From: JAOBAU01 sp034667465
Lineage (GTDB): Bacteria > Acidobacteriota > Thermoanaerobaculia > Gp7-AA8
Length of the DNA: 64,000 nt
Direction: 5' to 3'
Assembly: GCA_034667465.1 (NCBI GenBank)
Contig: JAXDJV010000024.1
Span: 248,001-312,000, forward strand
Shown: piece after piece, positions 18,401-26,941 of the stretch
Numbering within the stretch: position 1 is the first letter of the stretch
Layout: the number at the start of each line of letters is the position of its first letter
Notes under the pieces: generated by a model
The model's input: only the letters and a program-made list of their open reading frames with translations
Database searches by the model: none
Told to the model about the DNA's origin: nothing
Program-made: the position numbers and the translations under genes

Positions 18401-18581
18401 GCCCGATCACGACCCCGCCAATGCCGAGGCCGCCGAGGAAGACAGCGAGGACCGCGGCGGACGCGAGCGTGGAGGCGCCAAAGATCAATCGGAATTGCCG
18501 CAGCCACACCGTCTGATAGACGAGGGCCGACATTCCCGAGCCAAAGAGGAGAAGGGCAACCTTCGAAACGTGCCGATTCAT
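15417..18581 (-). CDS. Fused MFS-like transporter / spermidine synthase with C-terminal helical repeats
   Basis: The 1054-residue product starts at the ATG at 18581 (MNRHVSKVALLLFGSG). Residues about 5-510 carry a dozen or more transmembrane segments with the typical SALVYQTVWLRQFRLIFGAS entry. About 530-790 is a spermidine-synthase-like Rossmann domain with GLGTGTTAGWLA (S-adenosylmethionine-type loop), VVEIEPSI, GDGREFL and DIISAEPSNPY. The C-terminal ~260 residues look like TPR-type helices. The polyamine-synthase active-site Asp in GDGRE is present, but this fused family often has unknown substrates. It splits the two pilus blocks and is divergent from pilC. Confidence 0.87.
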   Translation of the reverse strand: MNRHVSKVALLLFGSGMSALVYQTVWLRQFRLIFGASTLASAAVLAVFLGGLGIGGVVIGRRVDESRNPLALYGFLELGVATFAAITPLVFAAVRALYLFMGGSFSMGPLLATIVRLLLSIITLGVPTFLMGGTLPAASRSVESAGDSGRRALATIYAINTCGAVAGALFSTFYLLEHFGNRATLWAAALVNALVGLGAMMISNSLRRAKRGAKAKRVADEIEVVESAHDEVVAPPIAAPRFVYAAAAVAGFAFLLMELVWYRMLTPLLGGTTFTFGLILAVALLGIGGGSLAYAAFRRTRASAAAFALCCAAEALCLAIPFALGDRVAMLALLLRPLGQAGFSGHLIGWTAITMLVVFPTAFVSGVQFPLLISLLGSGREQVGRHVGVAYAWNTAGAIVGSLAGGFGILPLLTAPGTWRVVIGSLVFLALVAAFQGTGNGFARLLAIAAGAGAVAMLFATGPTAFWRHTPIGAGRVNQTSSTPNRLRDLEHSRRRTTVWEAEGTESSVSVSNEDGYAFIVNGKGDGHARFDAGTQVMGGVLAALLHPHPRRAAVIGLGTGTTAGWLASLPTIERVDVVEIEPSIIQVAKMCTPVNRDVLHNPKAHIAIGDGREFLLSRGDRYDIISAEPSNPYRAGIASLFTTEFYEACRSRLNDGGLFIQFLQAYEVDAQTIKTIYGTIGGVFTHVETWQSQSGDLLLVGAMAPIAYDAATISARMRVEPVRSALRNVWWADDAAAVIAHYVCGNSTARILGGGARRNTDDRTLVEYAFARTLGVTDTFRLSELRNFARAASDDVPPSVRGTGGEPIVISRRQSIGIPHDAVPEVDPLVPDPYRTRAVAQARYVEGAYADVWTIWQSLNNTVESPLEALSLAEALAERGDPNALLLIDRLQNFAPIEADLLRGRLLWRQGKTAEAAAALQRAFVAYRTNPWPLPIVMRRSLMFTIEIASDRRFAQASAPIIDGLSQPFAVEMFEELRKSALVTLIQQASGGACSAREAELLHSYEPNIPWQYAYLQRRARCYEQTHDALAGAARREFDEYVAREPKRLQVSE

Positions 18582-18629
18582 AAGGAGCAGCGATGATAGC
18601 GCCCCGTCGAACGCGACGGCCCGGATTGC

Positions 18630-18688
18630 ATCCGCCGCGAAGCCGCCCACCGACGCTTGCGAACCAACGCAGCGGCCCGTGGCCGCCG
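18630..18688. repeat. 60-bp dispersed intergenic repeat, copy 1
   Basis: This segment matches 29782-29840 at nearly every base, with six substitutions and one indel. Shared blocks include ATCCGCCGCGAAGCCG and TTGCGAACCAACG. It lies in the 240-bp divergent gap between the spermidine synthase fusion and pilC. No coding potential is apparent. Confidence 0.8.
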
Positions 18689-18821
18689 GAATCGAATTTC
18701 CACACCTCCGGTTGTAGGATGCTCGCTTCGCCGGCATCCGTCCTGCGAGTGCCCCCTGGAGACGAAATCGGAACGTTTGTCGGAGTCGCCCGTCAGAGAG
18801 GCGTGGCGAACAGGAATCGCA

Positions 18822-20030
18822 ATGCCTGAATTCATCATCCGCGTGGGAACGCCTGACGGCGAGATCGTCGAACGCCATGTTCAGGCGGCGACTTCACGCG
18901 TGGCTGAAGAAGAATTGCGCCGCCAGGGACTGCACGTCTTCGAGACGAAGCGCGGCGCGATGTCGCTGCGCGATTTCATCCCGCGCAGCCGCAAAGTCGT
19001 CACCACCGAGCGCTTTCTCCTCTTCAATCAGGAACTGCTCGCGCTCGTGCGCGCCGGCCTGCCGATTCTGCAGTCGTTCGACATCATGCTCGAGCGCCAG
19101 AAAGACGTGAACTTCAAGGAAGTGCTCACCGACCTCCGCGATCAGCTGAAGAACGGCATCGCGCTCAGCGACGCATTCGCGTCGTACGGCGACGCCTTCC
19201 CTCCGATCTACTCGACCTCACTCCGCGCGGGCGAGCGCTCCGGCGATCTCGAAGGCGTGCTGAAGCGCTTTCTCCGCTATCAGAAGATCATCGTCAATCT
19301 GCGCAAGCGCGTCGTCAGCGCGCTCATCTATCCGGTCATCCTCATCGTCATGTCGGTGGCGATGATCTTCATCATGATCACGAAGGTCATCCCGAAGTTC
19401 GCCGACTTCTTCGCCGGCTTCGACAAACAGCTGCCGCCGTTCACCCGATTCATGATCTGGTTCGCGACGACGCTCAACCACAACATCCTGATCGTCCTCG
19501 GCGTCGGCATCGTCAGCTTCATCGCCTTCAACCGCTGGATCGCCTCCACCGGCCGCATTGCGTGGGACAAATTCAAGTTGAAGATCCCGCTGGCGGGAGG
19601 TGTGCTGCACCGTTTCGCCATCATGCAGTTCACGCAGTCGCTCGGCACGCTGCTCGGCGGCGGAACGCCGATGGTGCCGGCCATCGAGATCGCCTCGCAG
19701 TCGGTCACCAACCAGCTCGTCTCGCAGCGAATCTTCGGGATCGTGCAGAACGTTCGTGAAGGTGAGCCGCTGTGGCGCTCGCTTGAAGAGACCGGCGTCA
19801 TGTCCGACCTCGCCGTCGAGATGATCAAGGTCGGCGAGGCCACCGGCGGACTCACGGAAATGCTGGGAAATGTCAGCGAGTTCTACGACGAAGAAATCGA
19901 AGCAAGACTGCAGCGCATCGTGGCGTCGATCGAGCCGCTCATCCTGGTATTGATGGGCGTCGTGATCGGCGTCCTCCTCTACGCGTTTTACCTCCCGCTC
20001 TTCGAGCTGTCCGGCGCGGGTTCCGGTTAG
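18822..20030 (+). CDS. pilC: Type IV pilus / type II secretion platform protein PilC (GspF family)
   Basis: The 402-residue polytopic inner-membrane protein starts at ATG 18822 (MPEFIIRVG). The open frame extends upstream to 18657, but that part is the intergenic repeat region. Two T2SSF domains are visible: FNQELLALVRAGLPILQSFDIML with GERSGDLEGVLKRF, and FTQSLGTLLGGGTPMVPAIEIA with VGEATGGLTEMLGNVSEFYDEE. Transmembrane helices follow each domain, and the end is PLFELSGAGSG. It anchors the assembly ATPase. It is the first gene of the main pilus operon, 14 bp before pilB. Confidence 0.94.
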   Translation: MPEFIIRVGTPDGEIVERHVQAATSRVAEEELRRQGLHVFETKRGAMSLRDFIPRSRKVVTTERFLLFNQELLALVRAGLPILQSFDIMLERQKDVNFKEVLTDLRDQLKNGIALSDAFASYGDAFPPIYSTSLRAGERSGDLEGVLKRFLRYQKIIVNLRKRVVSALIYPVILIVMSVAMIFIMITKVIPKFADFFAGFDKQLPPFTRFMIWFATTLNHNILIVLGVGIVSFIAFNRWIASTGRIAWDKFKLKIPLAGGVLHRFAIMQFTQSLGTLLGGGTPMVPAIEIASQSVTNQLVSQRIFGIVQNVREGEPLWRSLEETGVMSDLAVEMIKVGEATGGLTEMLGNVSEFYDEEIEARLQRIVASIEPLILVLMGVVIGVLLYAFYLPLFELSGAGSG

Positions 20031-20044
20031 TAGCAGACAAAACT

Positions 20045-21667
20045 ATGGCCACCGATCCACGCACTCTCTACAAAAACGCCGACCTCGGCGGCGATACCAC
20101 GCGCGCGCAGCGTCTCGCCGAAGAGTACGGGTTCGACTTTGTCGACCTCGACCATTTCCAGGTCGATCACGAGCTCTTCCGCAACATCCCGCTCGAGCTG
20201 ATGATCCGCTATCAGTTCCTGCCGGAGAAGCGTGAGAACGGCCACATCTCCGTCGTCGTCGGCGATCCGACCGACGTGCTGAAGCTCGACGAGCTCGAGC
20301 TCCTCCTCGGCGCGCCGCTCAAAGTGCGCGTGGCCGCACCGGCGGCCATCCGCGAAAAACTGCAGAAGTCCGAATCGACGCAGCGCGTCCTCGACGAAGC
20401 GACGGAAGGCTTCCGCATGCAGCTCGTCGGTGAAGACGAGGACGGCGAGGAGACGCTGACGATCGATTCGATCACGGCGCAGGAATCGTCGCCGATCATC
20501 AAGCTCGTCGACTCCATCGTCTTCAACGCCATCCAGCGCCGCGCCTCCGACATTCACATCGAAACGCGCGACAACGAAGTCGTCGTCAAGTACCGCATCG
20601 ACGGCGTGCTGTACGAAGCGCTCGAACCGATCGACAAGCGCCATCACTCCACGATCATCAGCCGTATCAAGGTCATGTCCGAGCTCGACATCGCCGAGAA
20701 GCGCGTCCCGCAGGACGGCCGCTTCAAGCTGCGCATCACCGGCCGCACGATCGACTTCCGCGTCTCGATCGTGCCGACCGCGCACGGCGAAGACTCCGTC
20801 ATCCGTATCCTCGACAAGGAATCGATGTCGTCGGAGTTCAAGAACCTTCGCCTCGACATCCTCGGCTTCGACGACGAGATGCTGGCGCGCTTCCGCAAGT
20901 TCATCAAAGAGCCGTACGGCATGGTGCTCGTTACCGGCCCAACCGGCTCCGGCAAGACGACGACGCTCTATGCGTCGCTGTCGGAGATTCAGTCGCCCGA
21001 CGACAAGATCATCACCATCGAAGACCCGGTCGAATATCAGCTGCGCGGCATCACGCAGATCCCGGTCAATGAAAAGAAGGGACTGACGTTCGCGCGCGGA
21101 CTCCGCGCCATCCTCCGTCACGACCCCGACAAGATCATGGTCGGTGAAATCCGTGACGAAGAGACCGCGCAGATCGCCGTGCAGTCGGCGCTCACCGGTC
21201 ACCTCGTGTTCACGACCGTTCACGCCAACAACGTCGTCGACGTTCTCGGCCGCTTCCTGAACATGAAGGTCGATCTCTACAACTTCGTGTCGGCGCTCAA
21301 CTGCGTGCTCGCACAGCGCCTCGTGCGCCGCATCTGCGATCACTGCCGGCACGAAGTGACGTATCCGGAATCGCTCATTACCGAATCGGGACTCATTCCC
21401 GCCGATTACCGCGGCAAAACGTTCTGGGAAGGTGCCGGCTGTCTCGAATGCAACGGCACCGGATTCCACGGACGTCTGGCCATCTCCGAGCTTCTCGACC
21501 TCTCCGACCGGATTCGCGGCATGATTCTCGATCGCCGCCCGGCCGCGGAGATCAAGCGCGCGGCGAAGGAAGAAGGAATGATGTTTCTCCGCGAGTCGGC
21601 CGTACGGAAAGTGGTGGAGGGGAAGACGACTTTGCGCGAGATCAACAAGGTCACCTTCGTCGAATAA
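20045..21667 (+). CDS. pilB: Pilus/secretion assembly ATPase PilB (GspE family)
   Basis: The 540-residue protein has an N-terminal GspE_N/MshEN domain, then the ATPase core with Walker A GPTGSGKTTTLYASL (about 298-312). An Asp box ITIEDPVEYQ, Walker B ILRHDPDKIMVGEIRDEETA and His box TGHLVFTTVHANN follow. A C-terminal zinc-binding region has CDHC and CLEC pairs about 40 residues apart. All catalytic elements are intact. It powers pilus or pseudopilus extension through PilC. The family's two-helix N-terminal region is shorter than in long PilB proteins. Confidence 0.95.
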   Translation: MATDPRTLYKNADLGGDTTRAQRLAEEYGFDFVDLDHFQVDHELFRNIPLELMIRYQFLPEKRENGHISVVVGDPTDVLKLDELELLLGAPLKVRVAAPAAIREKLQKSESTQRVLDEATEGFRMQLVGEDEDGEETLTIDSITAQESSPIIKLVDSIVFNAIQRRASDIHIETRDNEVVVKYRIDGVLYEALEPIDKRHHSTIISRIKVMSELDIAEKRVPQDGRFKLRITGRTIDFRVSIVPTAHGEDSVIRILDKESMSSEFKNLRLDILGFDDEMLARFRKFIKEPYGMVLVTGPTGSGKTTTLYASLSEIQSPDDKIITIEDPVEYQLRGITQIPVNEKKGLTFARGLRAILRHDPDKIMVGEIRDEETAQIAVQSALTGHLVFTTVHANNVVDVLGRFLNMKVDLYNFVSALNCVLAQRLVRRICDHCRHEVTYPESLITESGLIPADYRGKTFWEGAGCLECNGTGFHGRLAISELLDLSDRIRGMILDRRPAAEIKRAAKEEGMMFLRESAVRKVVEGKTTLREINKVTFVE

Positions 21668-22564
21668 ATGGCAAGATCGTTTCCACCGGACGTCCTCGTC
21701 CTCGACTCCGACTCGCTGGTGCACGCGCGCCTCGCGCGCGGCAAAAAAGATCCGCAGATCATCCAGGCGAAAAGCTACCGCGTCGCCGACGACGTCTTCA
21801 CTTCCGCGGTCGTCACGCCGGAGCTGACCAATGAATCGTCGCTCGCCGAAACACTGCGCCGTTTGAAGATGGAGACAGGCCGCTGGGATCGCGCGTCGCT
21901 CCTGCTTCCCGACGCCTGGTTCCGCATCAACATCCTCGACCTGCCGACGCTCCCGGAGCGCAGCAGCGAAGCGATGGAGGTCGTGCGCTGGAGCCTGAAG
22001 CGCTCGCTGCCGCTCGATCCCTCGACGCTGCGCGTCGCGTATGAAGTGCTCTCGCGCGACGACAACAGCGTGAAGATTCTCGTCGTCAGCGCCGTCGATG
22101 CAACGCTCGCCGCGCTGGAGCGCATCTTCGCCGCGGCCGGCATCGACATCGTCCTCATCGAACCGGCGGGACTCAACATCTGGAACGCCATCGCCATCCG
22201 CGAAGCGGCGACGACGAAAGACCGCCTCTTCTTCTATCTGCGCGAGCGCGATTTCACCACCGCCGTCTTCCGCGGCACGCAGCCGCTCTTCATTCGCTCG
22301 CGCAATCTCAGCGGCGAGCGGACCATTCAACAGGAGATCCGACTCTCCGCCAGTTATCTCCGCGACACGCTGCAGAGCGAGTCGATCGAGAACTGCTACG
22401 TCGCCGGCAATCACATCGACGGCGAGATCACGTCGGCGATCGCGGCGGAGTTCCAGGCGCCGGTCCGGACGATCGATCTTCGCAACGTCGTGGAGCGCAC
22501 TCCGGCCGACGTCTCCGGCTTCGAAGCGGAGCTGACGGCCTGCACAGGAGTATTCACCGGGTGA
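21668..22564 (+). CDS. pilM: Pilus assembly protein PilM (actin-like)
   Basis: The 298-residue cytoplasmic protein immediately follows pilB with no gap. It shows the PilM order of segments: VLVLDSDSLVHARLARG at the start, LLPDAWFRINILDLPTLPERSSEAMEVVRWSLKRSLPLD, and a late IRLSASYLRDTLQSESIENCYVAG. PilM binds the cytoplasmic tail of PilN and links the alignment complex to the ATPase. The N-terminus is more diverged than in proteobacterial PilM, but position and fold pattern make the call firm. Confidence 0.86.
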   Translation: MARSFPPDVLVLDSDSLVHARLARGKKDPQIIQAKSYRVADDVFTSAVVTPELTNESSLAETLRRLKMETGRWDRASLLLPDAWFRINILDLPTLPERSSEAMEVVRWSLKRSLPLDPSTLRVAYEVLSRDDNSVKILVVSAVDATLAALERIFAAAGIDIVLIEPAGLNIWNAIAIREAATTKDRLFFYLRERDFTTAVFRGTQPLFIRSRNLSGERTIQQEIRLSASYLRDTLQSESIENCYVAGNHIDGEITSAIAAEFQAPVRTIDLRNVVERTPADVSGFEAELTACTGVFTG

Positions 22565-23139
22565 AACCGATCCATCTGAATCTGGCGGCGCGTCCGTATC
22601 GCGATACGCGACCGTTTACCATCGTGGTGGTCCTCGCGGCGACGATCATCGCCGCGATGACGTACTTGAACGCGGTGACGTTCCTTCGCTATCGCTACGA
22701 GACGCGAACGACCACCGCAAAGATCGCCGCGACGCAGGCGCAGACGCAGCAGGAAGAGCAGCGCGCCGCGCGCGCCAATGACCGCCTGAAGCGGATCGAC
22801 GTCGCGCTCCTCGCCGAGCAGACGCAGTTCGCGAACGCGCAGCTCGCCGAGCGCGCATTCTCGTGGAGCGAGCTCCTCGATCGCCTCGAGCACGTCCTGC
22901 CGGGCGACGTCCGCATCGGCGGCGTCGCGCCGCAGTTCGGCAAGAACGGACTCATTCACCTCAACCTGCTCTGCGAAACGAAGACGGGCCAGGGGATGGT
23001 GAATACGATCAATCGCTTCAACGCCGATTCGCACTTCTCACACGCCTTCCCGACGACCGAATCACATGCCGCCGACGGATGGAAGTTCGCCGTCGGCGTC
23101 GACTACAAGCCGTCGATGGCGCGGGCGGTGCCGGAATGA
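22561..23139 (+). CDS. pilN: Pilus assembly protein PilN
   Basis: The 192-residue bitopic protein starts with GTG at 22561, overlapping the pilM stop by 4 bp. The N-terminal KPIHLNLAARPYRD is the PilM-binding INLL-like motif. A transmembrane helix (about 19-40), a coiled coil (about 48-80) and a PilN periplasmic domain (SWSELLDRLEHVLPGDVRIGGV) follow. It forms the inner-membrane alignment complex with PilO. Confidence 0.88.
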   Translation: MKPIHLNLAARPYRDTRPFTIVVVLAATIIAAMTYLNAVTFLRYRYETRTTTAKIAATQAQTQQEEQRAARANDRLKRIDVALLAEQTQFANAQLAERAFSWSELLDRLEHVLPGDVRIGGVAPQFGKNGLIHLNLLCETKTGQGMVNTINRFNADSHFSHAFPTTESHAADGWKFAVGVDYKPSMARAVPE

Positions 23140-23738
23140 TCTGGAAAGAGCATCGTCTCCTCCTCGGCGTCCTCGTCGTCCTCTTCGCGGCGAACGTCTT
23201 CTTCTTTTTCACGTATCGCGTGCAGTACGAGAGCCGCCTTCAGGATGCGGCGCAGCGGCTGCATGACGCAGAGGATGGACTGGCGAAAGCACGCGGCACG
23301 AGAGTGAGTGCGGAGCAGCAGCTGACCAGCTATTTCAAAGTGCAGCACGAGCTCGACAAGCTCTATAACGAACGCTGGTCGACGCAGACCGAGCGGCTGA
23401 CGTCGCTGATCCTCGAGGTCAAGCGCCTCAACGCCGCGACGAAGATGGAGCCGGTCTCGTACACCTTCAGTGAAGGCGGCGCGACGTCCGGTTCGTCGGA
23501 CAACCGTCAGCGTCCCGGCTCCGTCGGAACGTCGACGGTCGGCATCACCTTCACCGTGCAGGGCGACTACCAGCAGGTGCGGCGTCTGATCAACCTCCTC
23601 GAGCTGTCGGAACAGTTCGTGATCATCGACTCGATCGAGCTCGCAGGCTCGGCCACCGATCCGAAGCTGACGCTCAATCTCAGGCTGAAGACGTTGTTCC
23701 GCGATCCGACCGGTACGCCGGCGGCGGCCGCGGGCTGA
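23136..23738 (+). CDS. pilO: Pilus assembly protein PilO
   Basis: The 200-residue protein starts at an ATGA overlap with pilN. It has a short tail, one transmembrane helix (about 8-26), a coiled coil (about 28-75) and a ferredoxin-like periplasmic domain. The VGITFTVQGDYQQVRRLINLLELSEQFVIIDSIEL segment is a clear PilO/GspM signature. It partners PilN. Confidence 0.88.
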   Translation: MIWKEHRLLLGVLVVLFAANVFFFFTYRVQYESRLQDAAQRLHDAEDGLAKARGTRVSAEQQLTSYFKVQHELDKLYNERWSTQTERLTSLILEVKRLNAATKMEPVSYTFSEGGATSGSSDNRQRPGSVGTSTVGITFTVQGDYQQVRRLINLLELSEQFVIIDSIELAGSATDPKLTLNLRLKTLFRDPTGTPAAAAG

Positions 23739-23746
23739 GAGAATTG

Positions 23747-24403
23747 ATGGACTGGAAGAACTGGAAAACCTGGGCCGCGATCGGTCTCGTGCTCGTGGCA
23801 GCGTTCGCGATCTACACCGTCGCGGCGCCGAACGACGCGCCCGCCGTCTCCCCTTCGCCGCGCGCCACCGCCGGCGGTCTGCGCAATCCGCGAGCGACCA
23901 GCGCACCGGGCGTCGGCATTCTGCACACCGAATGGCTCGATGCGCAAAGCGGCTCGTATCGCAGCGAGCGCAATCTCTTCACCTACGTGGAGCCGCCTCC
24001 GCCTCCACCACCGCCGCCACCGAAGCCGCCCCCGCCGCCGCCCGACAAAGACAAAGACGGCGTGCCCGATTTCCGCGACAACTGCCCCGACCAGCCGAAT
24101 CCCGATCAGACCGATCTCGATCGCAACGGCATCGGTGACGTGTGTCAGATGACGCCCGTCATTCCCCCGCCGCCACCACCGCCGCAGCCACCGCAGTTCG
24201 CATACAAATACATCGGCACGTTCGGCAATCCCGCCAATCCGCTGGCGACCTTCTCGAACAACGGCGAGATCATCAACGTGCGCGTCGGCGAGACATTCGG
24301 CGACGGCAAGTTCATTCTTCGCTCCATCGGCATCGAGTCGGCGGAGATCGGCTTCACCGGATTCCCACCTGACGTTCGCAGCCGCATCCCGATCGGTCAA
24401 TGA
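23747..24403 (+). CDS. PilP/GspC-position inner-membrane protein with a thrombospondin type 3 calcium repeat
   Basis: The 218-residue protein has one N-terminal transmembrane helix (about 8-26). A linker contains SERNLFTYVE and two polyproline stretches (about 83-99 and 140-149). Between them, residues 100-133 read as a thrombospondin type 3 repeat: DKDKDGVPDFRDNCPD, then NPDQTDLDRNGIGDVC, with the Asp ladder and Cys pair of calcium-binding repeats. The C-terminal ~65 residues (YKYIGTFGN, VGETFGDGKFILRSIGIE) resemble the PilP/GspC homology-region domain that contacts the secretin. Its place between pilO and the secretin matches pilP. The calcium repeat is not part of normal PilP or GspC. Confidence 0.82.
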   Translation: MDWKNWKTWAAIGLVLVAAFAIYTVAAPNDAPAVSPSPRATAGGLRNPRATSAPGVGILHTEWLDAQSGSYRSERNLFTYVEPPPPPPPPPPKPPPPPPDKDKDGVPDFRDNCPDQPNPDQTDLDRNGIGDVCQMTPVIPPPPPPPQPPQFAYKYIGTFGNPANPLATFSNNGEIINVRVGETFGDGKFILRSIGIESAEIGFTGFPPDVRSRIPIGQ

Positions 24404-24461
24404 TCGCGGTGACGTTTCCGAACGCCGGGCGTCACAGCAATTGACGACAACAGGAAAAACA

Positions 24462-26939
24462 ATGAATCGACTGAAAACTGCAGCCGCAGCCCTCACGCTC
24501 ATGATCGCCGTCGGATCTTGCGCGAGCTACGACGCGTACCAGAAAGCGAAAGCCGCCGAGACCGAGAAGAACTGGGACGTCGCCGTCCAACAGTACGAGC
24601 GCGGCCTCGAGCTCAATCCCGGCAGCATCCAGCTCCGCATGGCCGTCCAGCACGCGAAGCTCGAAGCGTCACGCGAGCATTTCGAAAAAGGCAAGACGCT
24701 GCGCGCCGCCGCCGCCAACGCCACCGGCGCCGAGCAGTATCGCCTCGCACAGCTCGCCGGCACGGAGCTCGAGCTGACCGTGAAGCTCGACTCGACCAAC
24801 CAGTACGCCGCGGCCGAGCTCGGGAAAGTCGTGGCGATCCTGCAGGAAGCATCGCGCACCGCCGACGCCAACACCATCGACGCGATGAAGAAGCGGGCGA
24901 AAAAGAACGTGAGCAAGGCGCAGCCGCCGCAGCTCAACCCCGCATCCGATCAGCCGATCTCCCTCTCGTTCCCGCGCGAGACGTCAGTCAAGGAAATCTA
25001 CCGGGCGCTCGGCAACGCCTTCGGCATCAACATCCTCTTCGATCAGGCCGTGAAGGATGACCGCATCGCCATCGAGCTCCGCGACGTCACCGCGCAGGAA
25101 GCACTCGAGCGCGTCATGCAGGCCGCCAATCACTTCTACAAAGCGCTCGACGACAAGACCATCATCGTCATCCCCGACAACCCGCAGGCGCGCCGCGACT
25201 ACGAAGATCTCGTCATCCAGACGTTCTATCTTTCCAACGGCGACGCCGAGCAGGTCACCAACGTCGTCCGGACGATGATCGAAGCGCGCAACGTCTTTCC
25301 GCTCAAAGCGCTCAACGCCATCACCATCCGCGACACCGCCGACAAAGTCCGCATCGCCGAAAAGATCATCGAAGCGAACGACAAAGCGAAAGCGGAAGTC
25401 GTCGTCGACGTCGAGCTGATGCAGATCGACGTCACCAAAGCGCGCACGCTCGGCACGCTCCTCGTCGACAGCGCCGGCAATCCGGCAAACTCGATCGGTA
25501 TGTCGCTGCTGCCGAACGTCGGCACCGTCGACGGCAAACCGGTCAATCTGCCGATCGATCTCTCGTTCCTCAAGAACATCGGTTCGAGCAACTTCAGCTT
25601 CACCGTGCCGAACGGCATCATCGCCAACCTGATCAAGACTTCGACGAACGGCCAGCTGCTCGCGAACCCCGAGCTCCGCATCTCCGAAGGTGAGAAAGCG
25701 ACGCTGCACATCGGTCAGCGCATTCCGGTGCCGGTGTCGACGTTCAACTCGCTCTCGACCACGACCGCGAACGGCTCATTCGCGCCGGTCACCTCGTATC
25801 AATACCAGGACGTCGGCATCAAGCTGTCGATGGAACCGCGCGTTCACCACAACCGCGAAGTGACGCTGAAGCTGACGATCGAAGTCTCGAACCTCGCCGG
25901 CAACGCGCCGGGATCGAATCCACCGCAGCCGATCATCGGCACGCGCACCATCGAATCGACGATCCGCCTGAAAGACGGTGAGACGAACTTCCTGGCCGGA
26001 CTCATTCAGCGCAACGACACCGCCGACAGCACCAAAATCCCGTTCCTCGGCGACATCCCGATCCTCGGCCGCCTCTTCACCAACGACGCACGTACGCACA
26101 CCGCCACCGACCTCGTGCTGACCATGACGCCGCACATCGTCCGCATCCCCGACATCACCGACGACGACGTCGCGCCGATGTGGGTCGGAACGAGCAACAA
26201 CCTTTCGTTCCGCGGCGTCTCGCCGCGCATTGAATCGCAGGCCGGCGCCGATCCGTTCACCGTTCGTCCGACCGGCGCTCCGAACCTTCCGCTCGCCGAC
26301 GGCGAACCGGGCAACTACATCCAGCCCGCGCCCGCGGTCGCGCCGGCGACCGTCATTCCCGGCGGCGCGCCGAACGACGTCTTCAAACCGCAGCAGCCGC
26401 AACCGCAACCGCAGATCAATCAGCCCGAGCCACAGGTTCGCAATCAGAGCAGCAGCACGACGAGCATGGCCTCAGCTAGCGCCGCGCTCGTCTCCAACAC
26501 CATCGACTCCGCCGCCGCGCAGGGACTCTCACCGCGTATCGGACCGCAGCCGGTCAATCTCTCCATCAAGCCGGGTGAAGAGAAACTGTGGAGCGTCGTC
26601 GGGATGGATCTCGACGGACTCACCGCCACGCAACTCCTGATGCATTTCGATCCGCGCGCACTCGACGTCATCGGCGTCTCCGTCGGCAACGCAATGTTCG
26701 TCGATCCGAAAACGCCGCCGGTCGTGACCATCAACCGCGACGCCGGCACGATCAAGGTCACCTCCAGCGACGGCCAGCCGCTTCGCTTCACCGGCGGCGG
26801 CGACGTCCTGGTGCTGCGCGTGCACGGCGGACTTTCCGGCGAAACGTTCCTCGTGATGGAGAACCCGAACCTCAAAGGGACCAACGGCCGCGATGTGATG
26901 TCTTCCGTCTCCGGAGGACGGGCCAAAGTCGACTACTGA
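24462..26939 (+). CDS. pilQ: Secretin PilQ/GspD, lipoprotein form with C-terminal cohesin-like domain
   Basis: The 825-residue protein starts at ATG 24462. The lipobox is AVGSC (Cys20). A TPR-like helical region (about 25-150) follows, then secretin short domains (SLSFPRETSVKEIYRALGNAFGINILFD, VIQTFYLSNGDAEQVTNVVR). The secretin pore comes next, with a late MEPRVHHNREVTLKLTIEVSN and FLAGLIQRNDTADSTKIPFLGDIPILGRLF. After a Pro/Gln-rich linker (about 615-665), residues about 690-825 form a cohesin-like beta domain (VNLSIKPGEEKLWSVVGM, VLRVHGG). It is the outer-membrane channel of the system. A cohesin tail is seen in some type II secretins of related phyla. Confidence 0.92.
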   Translation: MNRLKTAAAALTLMIAVGSCASYDAYQKAKAAETEKNWDVAVQQYERGLELNPGSIQLRMAVQHAKLEASREHFEKGKTLRAAAANATGAEQYRLAQLAGTELELTVKLDSTNQYAAAELGKVVAILQEASRTADANTIDAMKKRAKKNVSKAQPPQLNPASDQPISLSFPRETSVKEIYRALGNAFGINILFDQAVKDDRIAIELRDVTAQEALERVMQAANHFYKALDDKTIIVIPDNPQARRDYEDLVIQTFYLSNGDAEQVTNVVRTMIEARNVFPLKALNAITIRDTADKVRIAEKIIEANDKAKAEVVVDVELMQIDVTKARTLGTLLVDSAGNPANSIGMSLLPNVGTVDGKPVNLPIDLSFLKNIGSSNFSFTVPNGIIANLIKTSTNGQLLANPELRISEGEKATLHIGQRIPVPVSTFNSLSTTTANGSFAPVTSYQYQDVGIKLSMEPRVHHNREVTLKLTIEVSNLAGNAPGSNPPQPIIGTRTIESTIRLKDGETNFLAGLIQRNDTADSTKIPFLGDIPILGRLFTNDARTHTATDLVLTMTPHIVRIPDITDDDVAPMWVGTSNNLSFRGVSPRIESQAGADPFTVRPTGAPNLPLADGEPGNYIQPAPAVAPATVIPGGAPNDVFKPQQPQPQPQINQPEPQVRNQSSSTTSMASASAALVSNTIDSAAAQGLSPRIGPQPVNLSIKPGEEKLWSVVGMDLDGLTATQLLMHFDPRALDVIGVSVGNAMFVDPKTPPVVTINRDAGTIKVTSSDGQPLRFTGGGDVLVLRVHGGLSGETFLVMENPNLKGTNGRDVMSSVSGGRAKVDY

Positions 26940-26941
26940 CC

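Noticed and set aside
20027..22414. 795-codon open frame opposite pilB and pilM
   Set aside because: No domain pattern, Asp/Arg-rich shadow composition; pilB and pilM on the plus strand are certain.
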